NCBI RefSeq assembly: GCF_963678635.1
Contig: NC_087062.1
Coordinates: 52,340,473 to 52,400,472, forward strand
Direction of reading: 5' to 3'
DNA: 60,000 nucleotides
Origin: Symsagittifera roscoffensis
Taxonomy: Eukaryota > Xenacoelomorpha > Acoela > Convolutidae
This document shows positions 1 to 10,503 of the stretch, piece after piece. The notes under the pieces were generated by a model, which was not told the DNA's origin, made no database searches, and saw nothing but the letters and a program-made list of their open reading frames with translations. Position 1 is the first letter of the stretch, and every line of letters starts with the position of its first letter. The translations under genes and the position numbers were made by a program.

Positions 1-1347
1 GAATCAGATACAGACCTCGTTGAAAAAATCACTGAAATACTCAATATTTATGAAAAACACCCAAACTTTAAAGGCAAACCATCTTTCAAAAAATGGTGTA
101 ATTATTGCCGACGATACGGACATGGTATTTCTGAATGTAGACAAAAACAACAGGACAATCAAAACAAACCTCAAAAATATAAAGAACCAAATAAATCATT
201 CTATCAGTACATGAAAAAAGATCAAAATCTACCGAACAAAAATGTATACAGCAACAACAGTTCAGGAAAACCACTTCCGAACAATACCAATTACACGAGA
301 ACTCAATCACCATATAACTCAAGTTATAGAGGAAGATCACCAGAACGAAGAAATGCACAAAATTCATCACAAAATCATTACAATAGACCAAATAGTCGAA
401 ATAACTACTCCAGATCAAATTCAAATACAACACAATTTGTTTCTAGATCTAATTCCCAATCAAGGAATAAATACTATCCAAACAATCAATCACGAAACTC
501 ATCATATAATAGAAATAGAAACTACTCCAATAATCGAAATAGAAGTTATTCAAACAACCGAAATCAGAATTACCCGAATAATCGATCAAGGAATAACTCA
601 TATAACAGATCAAACTATAACAGATCAAACGATAATTATCAAAACAGATCACGAAACAATTCACAAAATCGACATTCAAGTTATAATAATCGTTATAGAA
701 ATTATTCCCAATCACCACACAGAAATAATAACCATTATAATAATTCCAACAATCGCCACAGACGTAGTACATCTAAACATCAAAGACATATAAATCAAGT
801 ACAATCAAATCCGGAAACAACATCAGACCCCCCAGGTATTGATGACACAGTAGATGATACACTGCAACTAAATCAAATAAACTGTGGATCATCAGATTCA
901 GAAAGTGATACAGAAAACACTATCTCCATCAATATGATAGCAGTTGAAAATGACTACGAACCTATTATATATGAACAACCTTTTTCATCACATATATATA
1001 AAAACCAATTAGAACTCCTTCACAATTATTATATTGAACCCATCCATTCCACACAAACGACACAAGAAACTAACGAAATCAACACTACAAATCAATCCAA
1101 TGAAAATGACAAAACAAAATGTTTGAATACAAATCACATCTATCAAAATATACAAAAAGAACAACCTAAAGAAAAAATTTGGACAATACCATTTCTTTTA
1201 GAAAGTCCAAGAAACAAAGAATTTCAACCACCAGATCTTGAAATTGATTTTTTAATTGATTCAGGAGCAGAATCAAACATAATAAACATTCCCACATGGA
1301 ATGAGATAAAAACATTACACCCAAAACTAACACCTCCAGTAAACTAG
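1..1347 (+). CDS. gag-pro: Gag C-terminal part plus protease N-terminal part (partial, 5' end outside window)
   Basis: Frame 1 is open from base 1, so the ATG at 211 is internal and not the start. A retroviral CCHC zinc knuckle (C-x2-C-x4-H-x4-C) lies at 97-138; in this family it binds genomic RNA during packaging. From about 290 to 790 the protein is a low-complexity tail of Asn, Ser, Arg and Tyr with repeated short NRxxN and SYNR-like units, probably disordered and RNA-binding. An acidic stretch follows. The aspartic protease signature D-S-G-A lies at 1258-1269 after a hydrophobic strand. The frame ends at TAG 1345-1347, inside the protease domain, while the rest of pol lies in the next frame. 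Element 2 has 10 more bases near here, so the break in this copy is probably a small deletion and not a programmed shift. Confidence 0.85.
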   Translation, partial: ESDTDLVEKITEILNIYEKHPNFKGKPSFKKWCNYCRRYGHGISECRQKQQDNQNKPQKYKEPNKSFYQYMKKDQNLPNKNVYSNNSSGKPLPNNTNYTRTQSPYNSSYRGRSPERRNAQNSSQNHYNRPNSRNNYSRSNSNTTQFVSRSNSQSRNKYYPNNQSRNSSYNRNRNYSNNRNRSYSNNRNQNYPNNRSRNNSYNRSNYNRSNDNYQNRSRNNSQNRHSSYNNRYRNYSQSPHRNNNHYNNSNNRHRRSTSKHQRHINQVQSNPETTSDPPGIDDTVDDTLQLNQINCGSSDSESDTENTISINMIAVENDYEPIIYEQPFSSHIYKNQLELLHNYYIEPIHSTQTTQETNEINTTNQSNENDKTKCLNTNHIYQNIQKEQPKEKIWTIPFLLESPRNKEFQPPDLEIDFLIDSGAESNIINIPTWNEIKTLHPKLTPPVN

Positions 1348-1367
1348 CAACAGCACAAGGATCAACA

Positions 1368-2777
1368 TTGGTAAACTATGGAAAAATTCAAATATTTCTT
1401 CTCCCCACAAGAACAATAGAGCAGAATAAAATTTTAAATAAACCATTTAAACAAATATTTCATATTACTGATATTAAACACAATATCATTGGAATACCAT
1501 TTATCTCTAAATATATACCAACAATCAACATCTTGAATAGTAAAATACTAAAAAAAGATAAATACACAAAAACAAAAGACACATCCCTAACATTTTTTCA
1601 AAGATTAAATAAACAACCACCTTTCTTTTCAAAATTTTATCCAATATATAACCAACAAAGAAAACACCTGAAATCACTATCAGGAAACATATATAATTTT
1701 TCAATAAAACAAGCTCACCAATATGATAAAAAACAAAATAAACAACAATTCTATATGGCAGATTTTGAATTCAAACCTATCCATAAGTTTTTCAAAATCA
1801 CAATCTCATCCATAAAATATTTGAAAAACTCGAATTCAGATATTATTTCTCTACATGTATACAACAATACACCCTATCAAGTAACATTACCTTTAGGACT
1901 TTTAGGCTATTGCGAAACCAACGCTACGATATCACCAATACACGAAAAAGCATACCGCGTAAATAATATACTCCAATTATTAGATATTTGTCAATCCACA
2001 ATTCATAATGAAGAATTATCCATAAATAATATAATAAGTAATGAAAAAAGAAATACAGATTATTTCACAAAAACCCCATATTTCAAACCTACATTCAACA
2101 TAAATAACTATACAGAGAATCAAAAGAAATTTTTAACAATGTTTAACTTCCAACATTCACAAATAACACAAGACGAATTTGATAAATTAGCCAAACAGCT
2201 AATAAAATATTCATCAGTCTATGCAACATCCAAATTTGATGTTGGCAAAATCAGCTCATCACTACATCTCCCATTAAAACCTGACGCAGTCTTCAAAAAA
2301 CAAAGAGCAAGTAAAGTACCAATTCACTTACACGATAAAGTAAACAGATTACTCGGTATTTTAGAACAATACAAAATTATATCACCGGTAAACAAAGAAG
2401 AACAACCAAAAGGTAACACATTTATCGACCCTGTTATCATCCTAGCAAAAGGAGAATCATTAAAAATAGTTCTAGACGCTAGATACCTTAATTCACTAAT
2501 GGACGAATCAAAATGCAATTGGCCTATTGAACCAATACAAGTTATTTTAACAAAAATAAACGGAAAATACTTTACAACCGCAGATATGAATAGTGCATAT
2601 AATCAAATGCCACTAGATGAACAATCGCTACGCTTAACACAATTTGTTATTGGAAATCAGCAATATGAATTCAACCGCCTATTCTATGGAATATCCATAG
2701 GACCAGCAGCATTTTCAGCTTTTATGAGCAAAATTTTTAGACCACTAATACTCAAGAAAAACGCAATCACCTATTGA
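1368..2777 (+). pseudogene. pol: Pol, part 1: protease-RT spacer and reverse transcriptase up to the catalytic YxDD box
   Basis: This segment is open in frame 0, one frame away from gag-pro. The first 240 or so codons form the spacer between protease and RT, which is conserved in element 2 (49859-50701). RT blocks follow: an LDARYLN-type strand near 2472, FTTADMNSAYNQ near 2570 carrying the first catalytic Asp, and an FYGISIGPAAF block near 2680. The reading frame is cut by TGA at 2775-2777, exactly at the variable second position of the YxDD active-site box: TAT (Tyr) precedes it and GAC GAT (Asp-Asp) follows. The frame then continues without shift. The start at 1368 is only the first ATG after the frame break and has no biological weight. 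Confidence 0.88.
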
Positions 2778-3746
2778 GACGATGTTTTTATGCAATCACA
2801 GACAAAAGAAGAAATGTTCAATGTTTTAGAACACTATCACAAAATACTTCAGAACGAAAATCTGAAGGCCGCCCCCGATAAATCACACTTCTTTTTAACA
2901 AGAGTTAAATTCTTAGGACATAATATAGAAAGAAAAACAATCACTCCATTAAAATCACGCATTGATGCTATTCAGAAGCTCCAACCACCAACAAACAAAA
3001 AGAAAATCCAAGAATTCCTTGGAATGTTAAACTTTTTAAGCAAATATGTCTATAAAATGCAATTATACCTAAGACCATTCTATAATATACTTAGAAAACA
3101 AAATAATTTTGAATGGAACACAGAACATCAAGCACGATTTGAAGAAATTAAAAAACTCTTAACTGAACAAATTTCGAATACAATTCCAGATCCAAATCAA
3201 CCATTCTATGCAATGTGCGATGCTTCGAATTTTGGCATCGGCGCAGCATTATTACAATCACACAATGGTACAAACAAAATGAACCTTATATCAGCAAATT
3301 CCCGATTATTCACTCAAGCAGAGCTACGACTCTCAACTCTAATGAGAGAATGTACAGCCATAATTTATACACTAACAGAATATGAATTTCTGATACTTGG
3401 ATCAAAACATCCAACAGTTCTATTTACAGATCACAAACCAATCATCTTTCTCTTTACACAAAAATCCAATCCAAATCACCGAGTTTATAGATTTCAATTA
3501 ATTCTAATGAAATTCCCAAACTTACATATAGTTTGGACAGCAGGAAAGAATCTTGCATTACCAGACACTTTAAGTCGAAATACACCACCTGAATTACTTA
3601 CACGTAAAACTACAGTTGAAATACCCAAAAATATAAAATTCTACCTTGCAGAAAACGAAACATCACCCCGACTAGAATGCAAATATGCAGTAAAAACTGA
3701 CGTTGAACAATCACAGATAAATAATCTACAACACTTCCCACTTTAA
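2778..3746 (+). pseudogene. pol: Pol, part 2: RT thumb/connection and RNase H
   Basis: The frame continues from the catalytic Asp-Asp pair at 2778-2783. A FLGHNI-type motif (about 2920) and an FLGMLNFLSKYV motif (about 3015) mark the RT thumb and connection, as in Ty3/gypsy elements. The RNase H domain begins with the first catalytic Asp in a CDASNFGIGAAL block (about 3218). It continues with the Glu in a MRECTAI block (about 3345), the Asp in TDHKPI (about 3430) and the last Asp in LPDTLSR (about 3560). All four acidic positions of the family are present. A TAA at 3744-3746 interrupts the frame, which resumes directly in the integrase region, so it is most simply a single nonsense change in one long pol frame. 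Confidence 0.88.
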
Positions 3747-5804
3747 TTAGATTGCCAAAATAACCACTACGAAGTTGATCTACTTAGAACATCAACTTTT
3801 AAACCAATTCCATATTCACAATGGATAAAAAATAACACCCAACAAAAAAGAGTAAAACAACACCCGCATAAAAAAGACCTTTTTCCATTAATTGAAAAAG
3901 AAACTCTAACTGATAAAACAAATTTATCAGGACCACAAACGAATGATTCAAAATACACAATAAATCAAGTTTTCAACCTCCATGACCCACCTGACACAAT
4001 TCCTTTATCCAAATTAGAAATTGAAAACATTTTTCTCCCTTCAACAGAAAAAATTACAATTATTACCTTGAAACAATATCAAAATCTTGACCCAGTAATT
4101 AGACAACTAAAATCATGGCACAAATATAAAACTAAACCCGTCAAGGCAGATACAACTATTTTAGGAAATAAAACACTCCTCCGATATTTTCGAAAATTTA
4201 ATAATACAACAATTAATGAAAACACAGACCTTCTAGAATACCAATTAAATGAATCTACAGTTCCCTGTCTCCCTCTAAGTATGATTCTTATAGCTTTTAA
4301 TATTTCAGATACACAAAACATTAAAGGACACTCTGGATCAGAGAAAACATATTCAAATTTCATACAAAACTTTTATTTTCCAAATGCACCAATTTGGATA
4401 AAAGTACTATGCAATGATTGTATAGTATGTCAGCTAAATAAACCTTATCCAAATCAAAAACAAATAGCACAAAAACAAGATTTTAAAGGACAAAGTTTGT
4501 ACTTTAACCACCGTATTTCATTTGATACAAAAGGACCAATTTCACCCTCATCCGAAGGAAACTCCTACATTATGGTAATTGTTGACGCATTTACCCATTA
4601 TGTAGCACTTAACCCAGTACCACATTGTAACGCTTATTACGCTTACACAACACTTTATGAACACTGGATAGCCAAATTCGGACTACCAGAAATTTTAGTT
4701 ACAGACAACGGTACAGAATTCATAAATAATGAAATCATCACACTATGTCATTTATATAACATCAAACACAAACCACGTACATCTCACGCACCTTGGACAA
4801 ACGGCTTAGTCGAAGGTATGAACCGTTCACTACAAGAATATCTTAGATGTATCATCAATGGAAATGATACAAGACACACCGAATGGTCACCAGATGTAAA
4901 ACTATTTCCCTTAGCATATAATTCACAAATCACGACAACTCTAGGAATATCACCATATGAAATGGTTTTTAATCAAAAGCCACGCAAACCAATTATGTTT
5001 ACAGCAAACTCTCATAAAAATGCACAAAGTTATTGTCAACCGAATAAAGACTCAATTTGTTATCACCTACCTTTACACACACACGATGAAGATCATTTTC
5101 ATCACCCACTAATTCTTAAATTAGCCTCCGGTACACACACCGAATGGATTTTAAACAGAGATAAAAAACACAATGAAGTTTACCAAAAAGTAACAAAAAA
5201 GTTGTTACAAAGGCAAAACATTAATGAACAAATAAATTCACGCTTTACACCAGCCTCCGATTTAAAAATTGGAACATTTGTTTTAATACCCAATTTTAAC
5301 ACTCGAAAAGGAATCTCTAAAAAATTACAACCCCTTCGTAAAGGACCATACCAAATAATTGCCAAACCCACTGATGTCACATATAAAATCACCGAATCAG
5401 ACCAAAAAGAAATTGTCCAACATCGAAACAACCTATTACCTTATTACCCAAAAGAATACGCACTACGCGAGCTAACTCAATTATATTCTTTCACAGGTTT
5501 AAAAGTTATTCAAAATAACCCACATATGGAAAATAAAACAAAGGAACAACATGACATTCACCTCGAAAACCAAAATAAAAAATCAACTACAACGAAAAAC
5601 AATACAAAAAAGCTAGATCAAAATACAACTCAAAAACGAAGAAAAAATAGAAAAATGACAAAAAAAATAATACCCCAAGAACAAATCGACAAATCAGAAC
5701 ATAGAGAATCATCACGACTTAGAAATCAACCACGTAAAAACTATAAAACATTCATTCCACAATCTAAAATATTAAAGAAAGTCGAATTTCAAAAACAGCT
5801 TTAA
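3747..5804 (+). pseudogene. pol: Pol, part 3: linker and DD35E integrase
   Basis: This is the same frame as parts 1 and 2, open from the stop at 3744 to TAA at 5802-5804; the ATG at 4068 is internal. The zinc-binding region has the second His (GHSG, 4329) and the C-x2-C pair (about 4420), but I do not see the usual first His. The catalytic core shows Asp at 4524 (FDTKG), Asp at 4704 (TDNGTEF) and Glu at 4812 (LVEGMNR), with 35 residues between the second and third, as expected of retroviral and Ty3-type integrases. A GPY-like module (RKGPYQI, about 5340) follows, as in many gypsy integrases. The last 100 residues are Lys/Asn/Gln-rich and basic. The product inserts the cDNA into host chromosomes. 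Confidence 0.9.
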
Positions 5805-6593
5805 TTTTATATTTAATAATTTTTGCACCTCTGAAATATTTTGAATTTTCATTTTTCAAAATAACATGCTGACAAACACGCAGCGATTCTAGTTCATAAT
5901 TAGCCAATAGGATTCATCCAATCCGTCACCTTCTCTAACTCTAACACAGATCAACTAGACGAACGATATAAAACTCCAGGCATATCTAAAACTATAACTT
6001 TGCGACCTCTAGGTCAAAAATAAGCAAACCAACCCAACTTGACCCATAAAATAAATATCACCATAATATCATAACCCTCCCTTATCTAATAACCCAAAGA
6101 TCAACAATATTTCCCCAACTCAGACCTCAAATACCCCCCAAAACAAATCTGTTAACTTAGCCTAAAGTATAAAAATCTCAAAAATACCCCAGATCATTTG
6201 ACAAATAAAAATAAAGAAAAAGAAGACCTCCCGATCACCATAAAATTTGCCCCCCATAATTTTTCACAAAACTCAACCCACTTGTCAAAAAACCAATAAA
6301 TAATTCGACCACACTTGAAAATTGCCTCAAACAACAAAAAATATTCGATCGAGAAGCCATTTCATAAATGCTCTGCTCTCGACCAGTCAACATAATTCTT
6401 AACATTCTCATAAACTTTTTAACGATATTTAAATTTTTAATCATATTTCTTTTTGATACCTTTGAATCTTTTGTAATAATCTTAATCATTTTTGCAATAT
6501 TTTTTTAATTTTCTATTCCATATTTGAACTATACCTCCAGCTTTCAAAAGCTATTGACTATATCCACAGGTACGATTCACAAAACTTATCTAA
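5805..6593 (+). other. Untranslated stretch between pol and the accessory genes
   Basis: I see no reading frame of note on the element strand here. A TATAAAA string lies at 5967-5973 and could serve a subgenomic transcript, but nothing else supports that. In retroviruses and errantiviruses the genes after pol are expressed from spliced RNA, so this stretch would be within the intron. Confidence 0.4.
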
Positions 6594-6782
6594 ATGATAC
6601 GAACCATTTTTAGTAGAACAGATATTTTCTTACTATTTGTAATTTTTATAACATTTCTATCATCCCTCATCTTGACAATATGCAAATGTATAAAGAAAGC
6701 AATCATCACATTCGCCCTAGCAACAATCCTCCTAATTCTTTTTCTAGAAGAATACTATAATAAACATAAATTTTTTCACTAA
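6594..6782 (+). CDS. Small two-helix membrane protein in the accessory block
   Basis: A 62-codon ORF with its own ATG. Residues about 10-30 and 36-52 form two strongly hydrophobic helices separated by a short Cys/Lys-containing turn (CKCIKK). The C-terminus is charged and aromatic. This would be a small integral membrane protein of the size and shape of a viroporin, but no family was recognised and the resemblance is only physical. It follows pol by 790 bases and its last 35 bases overlap the open frame starting at 6748. The region is deleted in element 2, so conservation cannot be checked inside this window. A chance ORF is possible in AT-rich DNA, where T-rich codons give hydrophobic residues. 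Confidence 0.4.
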   Translation: MIRTIFSRTDIFLLFVIFITFLSSLILTICKCIKKAIITFALATILLILFLEEYYNKHKFFH

Positions 6783-7917
6783 AAGAACAGATCAAAACCT
6801 CATTGCTAACCAACAGTCACACAGTCAGTCTTCACCGACATCATCCCAAGATAACCCAACAACACCTTCAACTACCCAAAACCCCCAAACATCTACACGA
6901 ATTTCCTTTCAAGATAACCCATATACCTTTGAAGAACGACACGCTTGCTTATCAGAACCACTAGAACCAGTTCAACGACAAGCACCTCTAAGTGAACCAA
7001 CATATAACTTATACCCAACATTACCACAAGAATCAAGTAGAATACGAAATCCTAGTCAAAACCAAAATACAGTCGAAATAAATAGACAAATTATACATCC
7101 TCGACGAAACAGAAATTTTCAAACTCCCCGAGTTCATTTTGATATACCCCAATCACCATCACAAAGTACTCCAGAAAACCCCATCGGTATATTACCAGAA
7201 ACCCCTACGCTTCTTTCACAACGTAGCACCTCAAGCCTACCCTCAGACTACTTAGGTTCAACACCAACATCTGAACAAATACGTGAAAATCCCTTTAATC
7301 CTACAAACCAAACATCACGACTACCATATTGGACAACACATTCATTCACACAAGGTGAACCAAATTTAATCAATGATCCAATAGATATTTCTACGGATAC
7401 AACAACATCCTCATCACTACCTGAAACATTATCACTACCATCAACACCATCAATCAGCCAGATTTCACCAACGCCTTTTAACTTCTGTTTCCCAAATAAC
7501 CTCGACGCTAGATACCGAGAACAATCATCAACAAATATTCCTTTAAGACTAGACTGGAATACATTCACAGCACCTCCACCATTATTTGGACAACACCCAG
7601 AAAGTAACCGACTCCACAACTGGGCACTAAATAGACTACAATATAGACAAGACATCCACGAAGAAATTCGTGATCATAACATCCAAATACTCCAACAAAA
7701 CAGTTTACAATTAAAATTTGAAATCACAGTTAAATTAAACAACATTACTCAACATCCCTACCCATTAAACCCACCAAACATAACAGCCCAATCACTACCA
7801 CCACCATTTATAACCACTGAAGTAATATATAAAAACGACAGATATACCAAAAAGACAATTGGTTACATCACATTTTATAACCCATACTCAGGATTATCAT
7901 ACACATGTATATTCTAA
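6748..7917 (+). CDS. 389-codon Pro/Ser/Thr-rich frame without ATG, probably expressed by splicing
   Basis: The frame is open from 6748 to TAA at 7915-7917 but contains no ATG codon, so it cannot begin at a normal start in this RNA. A T-rich run followed by AG at 6789-6790 resembles a 3' splice site, which would attach a start codon from an upstream exon, as in retroviral env mRNAs. The first 230 or so residues are rich in Pro, Ser, Thr, Gln and Asn with few hydrophobic stretches, so probably disordered. The last 120 residues look folded, with alternating hydrophobic segments and aromatic residues near the end. The end overlaps the env start at 7905 by 13 bases. No family was recognised. The lack of stops over 389 codons in AT-rich DNA argues for a real gene. 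Confidence 0.6.
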   Translation, partial: KNTIININFFTKRTDQNLIANQQSHSQSSPTSSQDNPTTPSTTQNPQTSTRISFQDNPYTFEERHACLSEPLEPVQRQAPLSEPTYNLYPTLPQESSRIRNPSQNQNTVEINRQIIHPRRNRNFQTPRVHFDIPQSPSQSTPENPIGILPETPTLLSQRSTSSLPSDYLGSTPTSEQIRENPFNPTNQTSRLPYWTTHSFTQGEPNLINDPIDISTDTTTSSSLPETLSLPSTPSISQISPTPFNFCFPNNLDARYREQSSTNIPLRLDWNTFTAPPPLFGQHPESNRLHNWALNRLQYRQDIHEEIRDHNIQILQQNSLQLKFEITVKLNNITQHPYPLNPPNITAQSLPPPFITTEVIYKNDRYTKKTIGYITFYNPYSGLSYTCIF

Positions 7918-8633
7918 AATTATTAATTTTTCTCCAACTCCTTTTTCTAGTAATCTCAAATCAAAACATAAACCCTTCTCCCCGCACAGGACCCCAAGAT
8001 TTATTAGTAACACATTACGATTGTGAAGAAAACGAACAAAAAACACTACACAAGTATGCAATAAATCAAGTATCACAGTGCGAAACAGAACCCCAAGCCA
8101 TAGAAACTACAAATGTAATAGCAACACTTTATTCAAAAGCCCGAGCAACTACAGTTATAGGATTTAAATTCACAGCAACATTTTCTGAAAAGAAAGTACA
8201 TTGTTCACAAGTCTCAAACGGAAATAAAAACCGACTTGACCATGAATCATTCTACCAGAGTAATATAGAACGACTTTTACATCTCAATCCCGAAGATTGT
8301 AAAAACGAGTTACTCCGACTAAACATCACAAAAAATAAAAACACAGATAGAAATTTAGTATATTTCCAAGTTTTTTCAGATTCTGTACATCAAGCAGAAC
8401 TTGAAAGATATCAAGGACATATAAAATTAGATGAAAAATACCCATACAACGGCGCACACGGAAGATTAACTTATGACATACACGATAAACACTGGATACC
8501 ACACATTGGAATAAATAATCCCTCAAAGTGCAAAGCAGACACAAAAAACAAAGGATATCAAGAAATAATGTTTTTCGATTGGAAAATACAACTCGAAAAA
8601 ATACAACTCACACGTGATTTATCAAGGAATTAA
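7905..8633 (+). pseudogene. env: Env-like glycoprotein, N-terminal segment
   Basis: The ATG at 7905 begins a typical signal peptide (about 18 residues, Leu/Ile/Phe-rich, ending near VIS). A secreted Cys-containing ectodomain follows, with a His-Tyr-Asp-Cys start motif about 20 residues after the signal peptide and regularly spaced cysteines. This would be the surface glycoprotein mediating entry of an env-bearing retroelement. The cysteine layout resembles glycoproteins of chuvirus-type negative-strand viruses, which are known to have been captured by some animal LTR elements; this is from memory and not from a search. The frame leaves the ectodomain by a frameshift between about 8590 and 8614 and ends at 8633, while the ectodomain continues in frame 1. 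Confidence 0.7.
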
Positions 8634-9384
8634 ATTACCTTGTAAAAACGATCAAGGCTATTGTGACCCTACAAAACGAACACAAGCAACAATTGTTTGG
8701 TTCCCCGAAGACACATGTACAACATTTCAAGTAGCAAAAATACACGCTCGTATGATAAAATTTCACGAAAAATATTTTATACAGTCAATTCCATATGAAC
8801 AAGTAAATCCATCACGAAAACAAAGTTCTAATTTTAGGAACATACACAATATAGAAAATAAATTGACACGTTTTCAAATATATCAAGAAACAGAACTTGC
8901 ATGTAAATATAGAAACCCACTTCACAAAACACAATACTCCGAAATATTAGTTGAATACGAAAAAGGATTTGACATGACCACTGGAAAAATAAAAATCGAC
9001 CCATACGCCACAAGTCATCCTATAAACGAAGGAACATCATATATACCAGTTAATTTTCAAAAAAGTAAAGGTCAACCTGGTGGACATCTAAAACCCCATG
9101 ACACTAGAAGCACACGTTTACAAGAACTATCACTAATGAATAGTACATATTTCGGTAATATCCACTATGATATTCACCTAGATATGAAATTAGACTACAC
9201 AATTAGCCGCATTTTTCAAGAAATGTCACTCGCTGAATTAGAAACACTTCACCAACTATGCGAATTAGAAAGGACACAAATCCTACAATCACTTGCACTA
9301 GCAGTATTAAAAATACCCTACGCAGGATATTTACTATCAGGCAATAGATCAAATTTTTTAGACTACGAAGGAAACATTTTATGA
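8614..9384 (+). pseudogene. env: Env-like glycoprotein, middle ectodomain
   Basis: This is frame 1 and overlaps the end of the previous segment. The ATG at 8614 is incidental. The segment is rich in Cys, Tyr and charged residues and has N-glycosylation sequons, consistent with an extracellular domain. It contains a CKNDQGYC disulfide-like pair near its start and a Trp-Phe-Pro-x-Asp-x-Cys element near 8700. Towards its end a Leu/Glu-rich stretch (about 9225-9330) looks helical and could be part of a fusion-subunit heptad region. TGA at 9382-9384 stops it in this copy, but frame 1 stays open immediately afterwards. Confidence 0.7.
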
Positions 9385-10503
9385 TTTTATACCTGTACCA
9401 AAAAAGTATCACCACTATATGTTTTTGAAGATAAACGATGCTATAAAAGAATCCCTATCTTTTATAAGAATAAAGTACATTTCGTTGACACACTTTCAAG
9501 ACGAACCTATTTCTGGGATACCGCAGTCCCATGTGGATCAGAAAATAGCCACAATGTAGTACAACTGAACCCTGATGAAGATAAATATTACCTTCTTACC
9601 CCATATCCCACAATAATGCAATCACTCAAAAAATTTTCACCTGAAAGCATTAGAGCTATTGCTCGAAACCCAAATATTGACCTACAATCAATTGGAATAT
9701 ATTCAAAATCTGATATCCAACATCACATTAGAACACAACAATTCCAAGAATTATTAACACAAATGGACACTATACAAAGACAATCAATTGACCAAAACTT
9801 ACGCAAACTTGCCGAAACCGCAGGATTTGCAGATATTTATACACAAGATTATAGCGGATATTTTAAAGACATTAAAGACTATATATATCTAAACGGTGAA
9901 AAATACCGCCCACAAGATATCTCACCTTTAAATATTTTTAGCTTTGTTACACTCAAAAATGAAATTCTTGATTTTCTAGGATGGCCCTATTACATCTTAG
10001 AAAAATTAACTATTTTATACGCAATGTTTAACTTTATAGGATTTCTTTTTTCACTCTTAAAAGGAATCTACAATACATGCGCTATACACACACAAGTAAA
10101 TAGACAAGCAAGTGTAGCACGCATACTATTTGCAGGATTTTTTGGAATTTTTTCATCATCAATAAACAAAATTCTTTTAGACGCACAAATAAAAGAATAC
10201 AACACAAAAATAGCAACAAGACAGAACACATATGACGAAGAAGATAACAATGTAGACATAACGCCTACAGCACCACAGTTACCACCCCTACCACATAACC
10301 ATCCATTATCACTAGTCCCACGAAATTTTCGAAATTTAGCAATAACACATAATCGAAATTTTAGACCAACCATATCACAAAGTCCCATTCAACATATAAT
10401 GACACACCATTCACTAGATGAAAATACATATGAACAAATTATAGAACAACCCCATACCACCGCTTTTCAGTCTCAAAATAATAATTTTTTTAGCTCACGA
10501 TGA
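9385..10503 (+). pseudogene. env: Env-like glycoprotein, C-terminal segment with membrane anchor
   Basis: Continues frame 1 from the TGA at 9382 to the stop TGA at 10501-10503; the ATG at 9616 is internal. A Cys-Tyr-x-Arg-Ile-Pro element (about 9438) followed by a Phe-Val-Asp stretch is the part most like chuvirus-type glycoproteins. A helical juxtamembrane region comes next. One long hydrophobic stretch (about 9970-10070) and a second (about 10120-10165) would anchor the protein. About 110 residues of polar tail follow, rich in Asn, Pro and His. The membrane region is conserved in element 2 (49534-49845), including the NTCAIHTQV stretch and the FAGFFGIF helix. The stop overlaps the next start as ATGA. 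Confidence 0.75.

Noticed and set aside
20-214. 64-codon ORF at the window start
   Set aside because: Another frame of the zinc-knuckle region; frame 1 is the gag frame and is open from base 1.
86-433. 115-codon minus-strand ORF opposite gag
   Set aside because: Antisense shadow of the Asn-rich gag frame; composition follows from the gag codons.
1306-1318. Programmed -1 frameshift site at the A-rich run before the gag-pro stop
   Set aside because: No proper slippery heptamer in phase, and the 10-base length difference from element 2 explains the break.
7248-7655. 135-codon minus-strand ORF opposite the ATG-less frame
   Set aside because: The plus frame is open over 389 codons and fits the element; the antisense ORF is best seen as its shadow.
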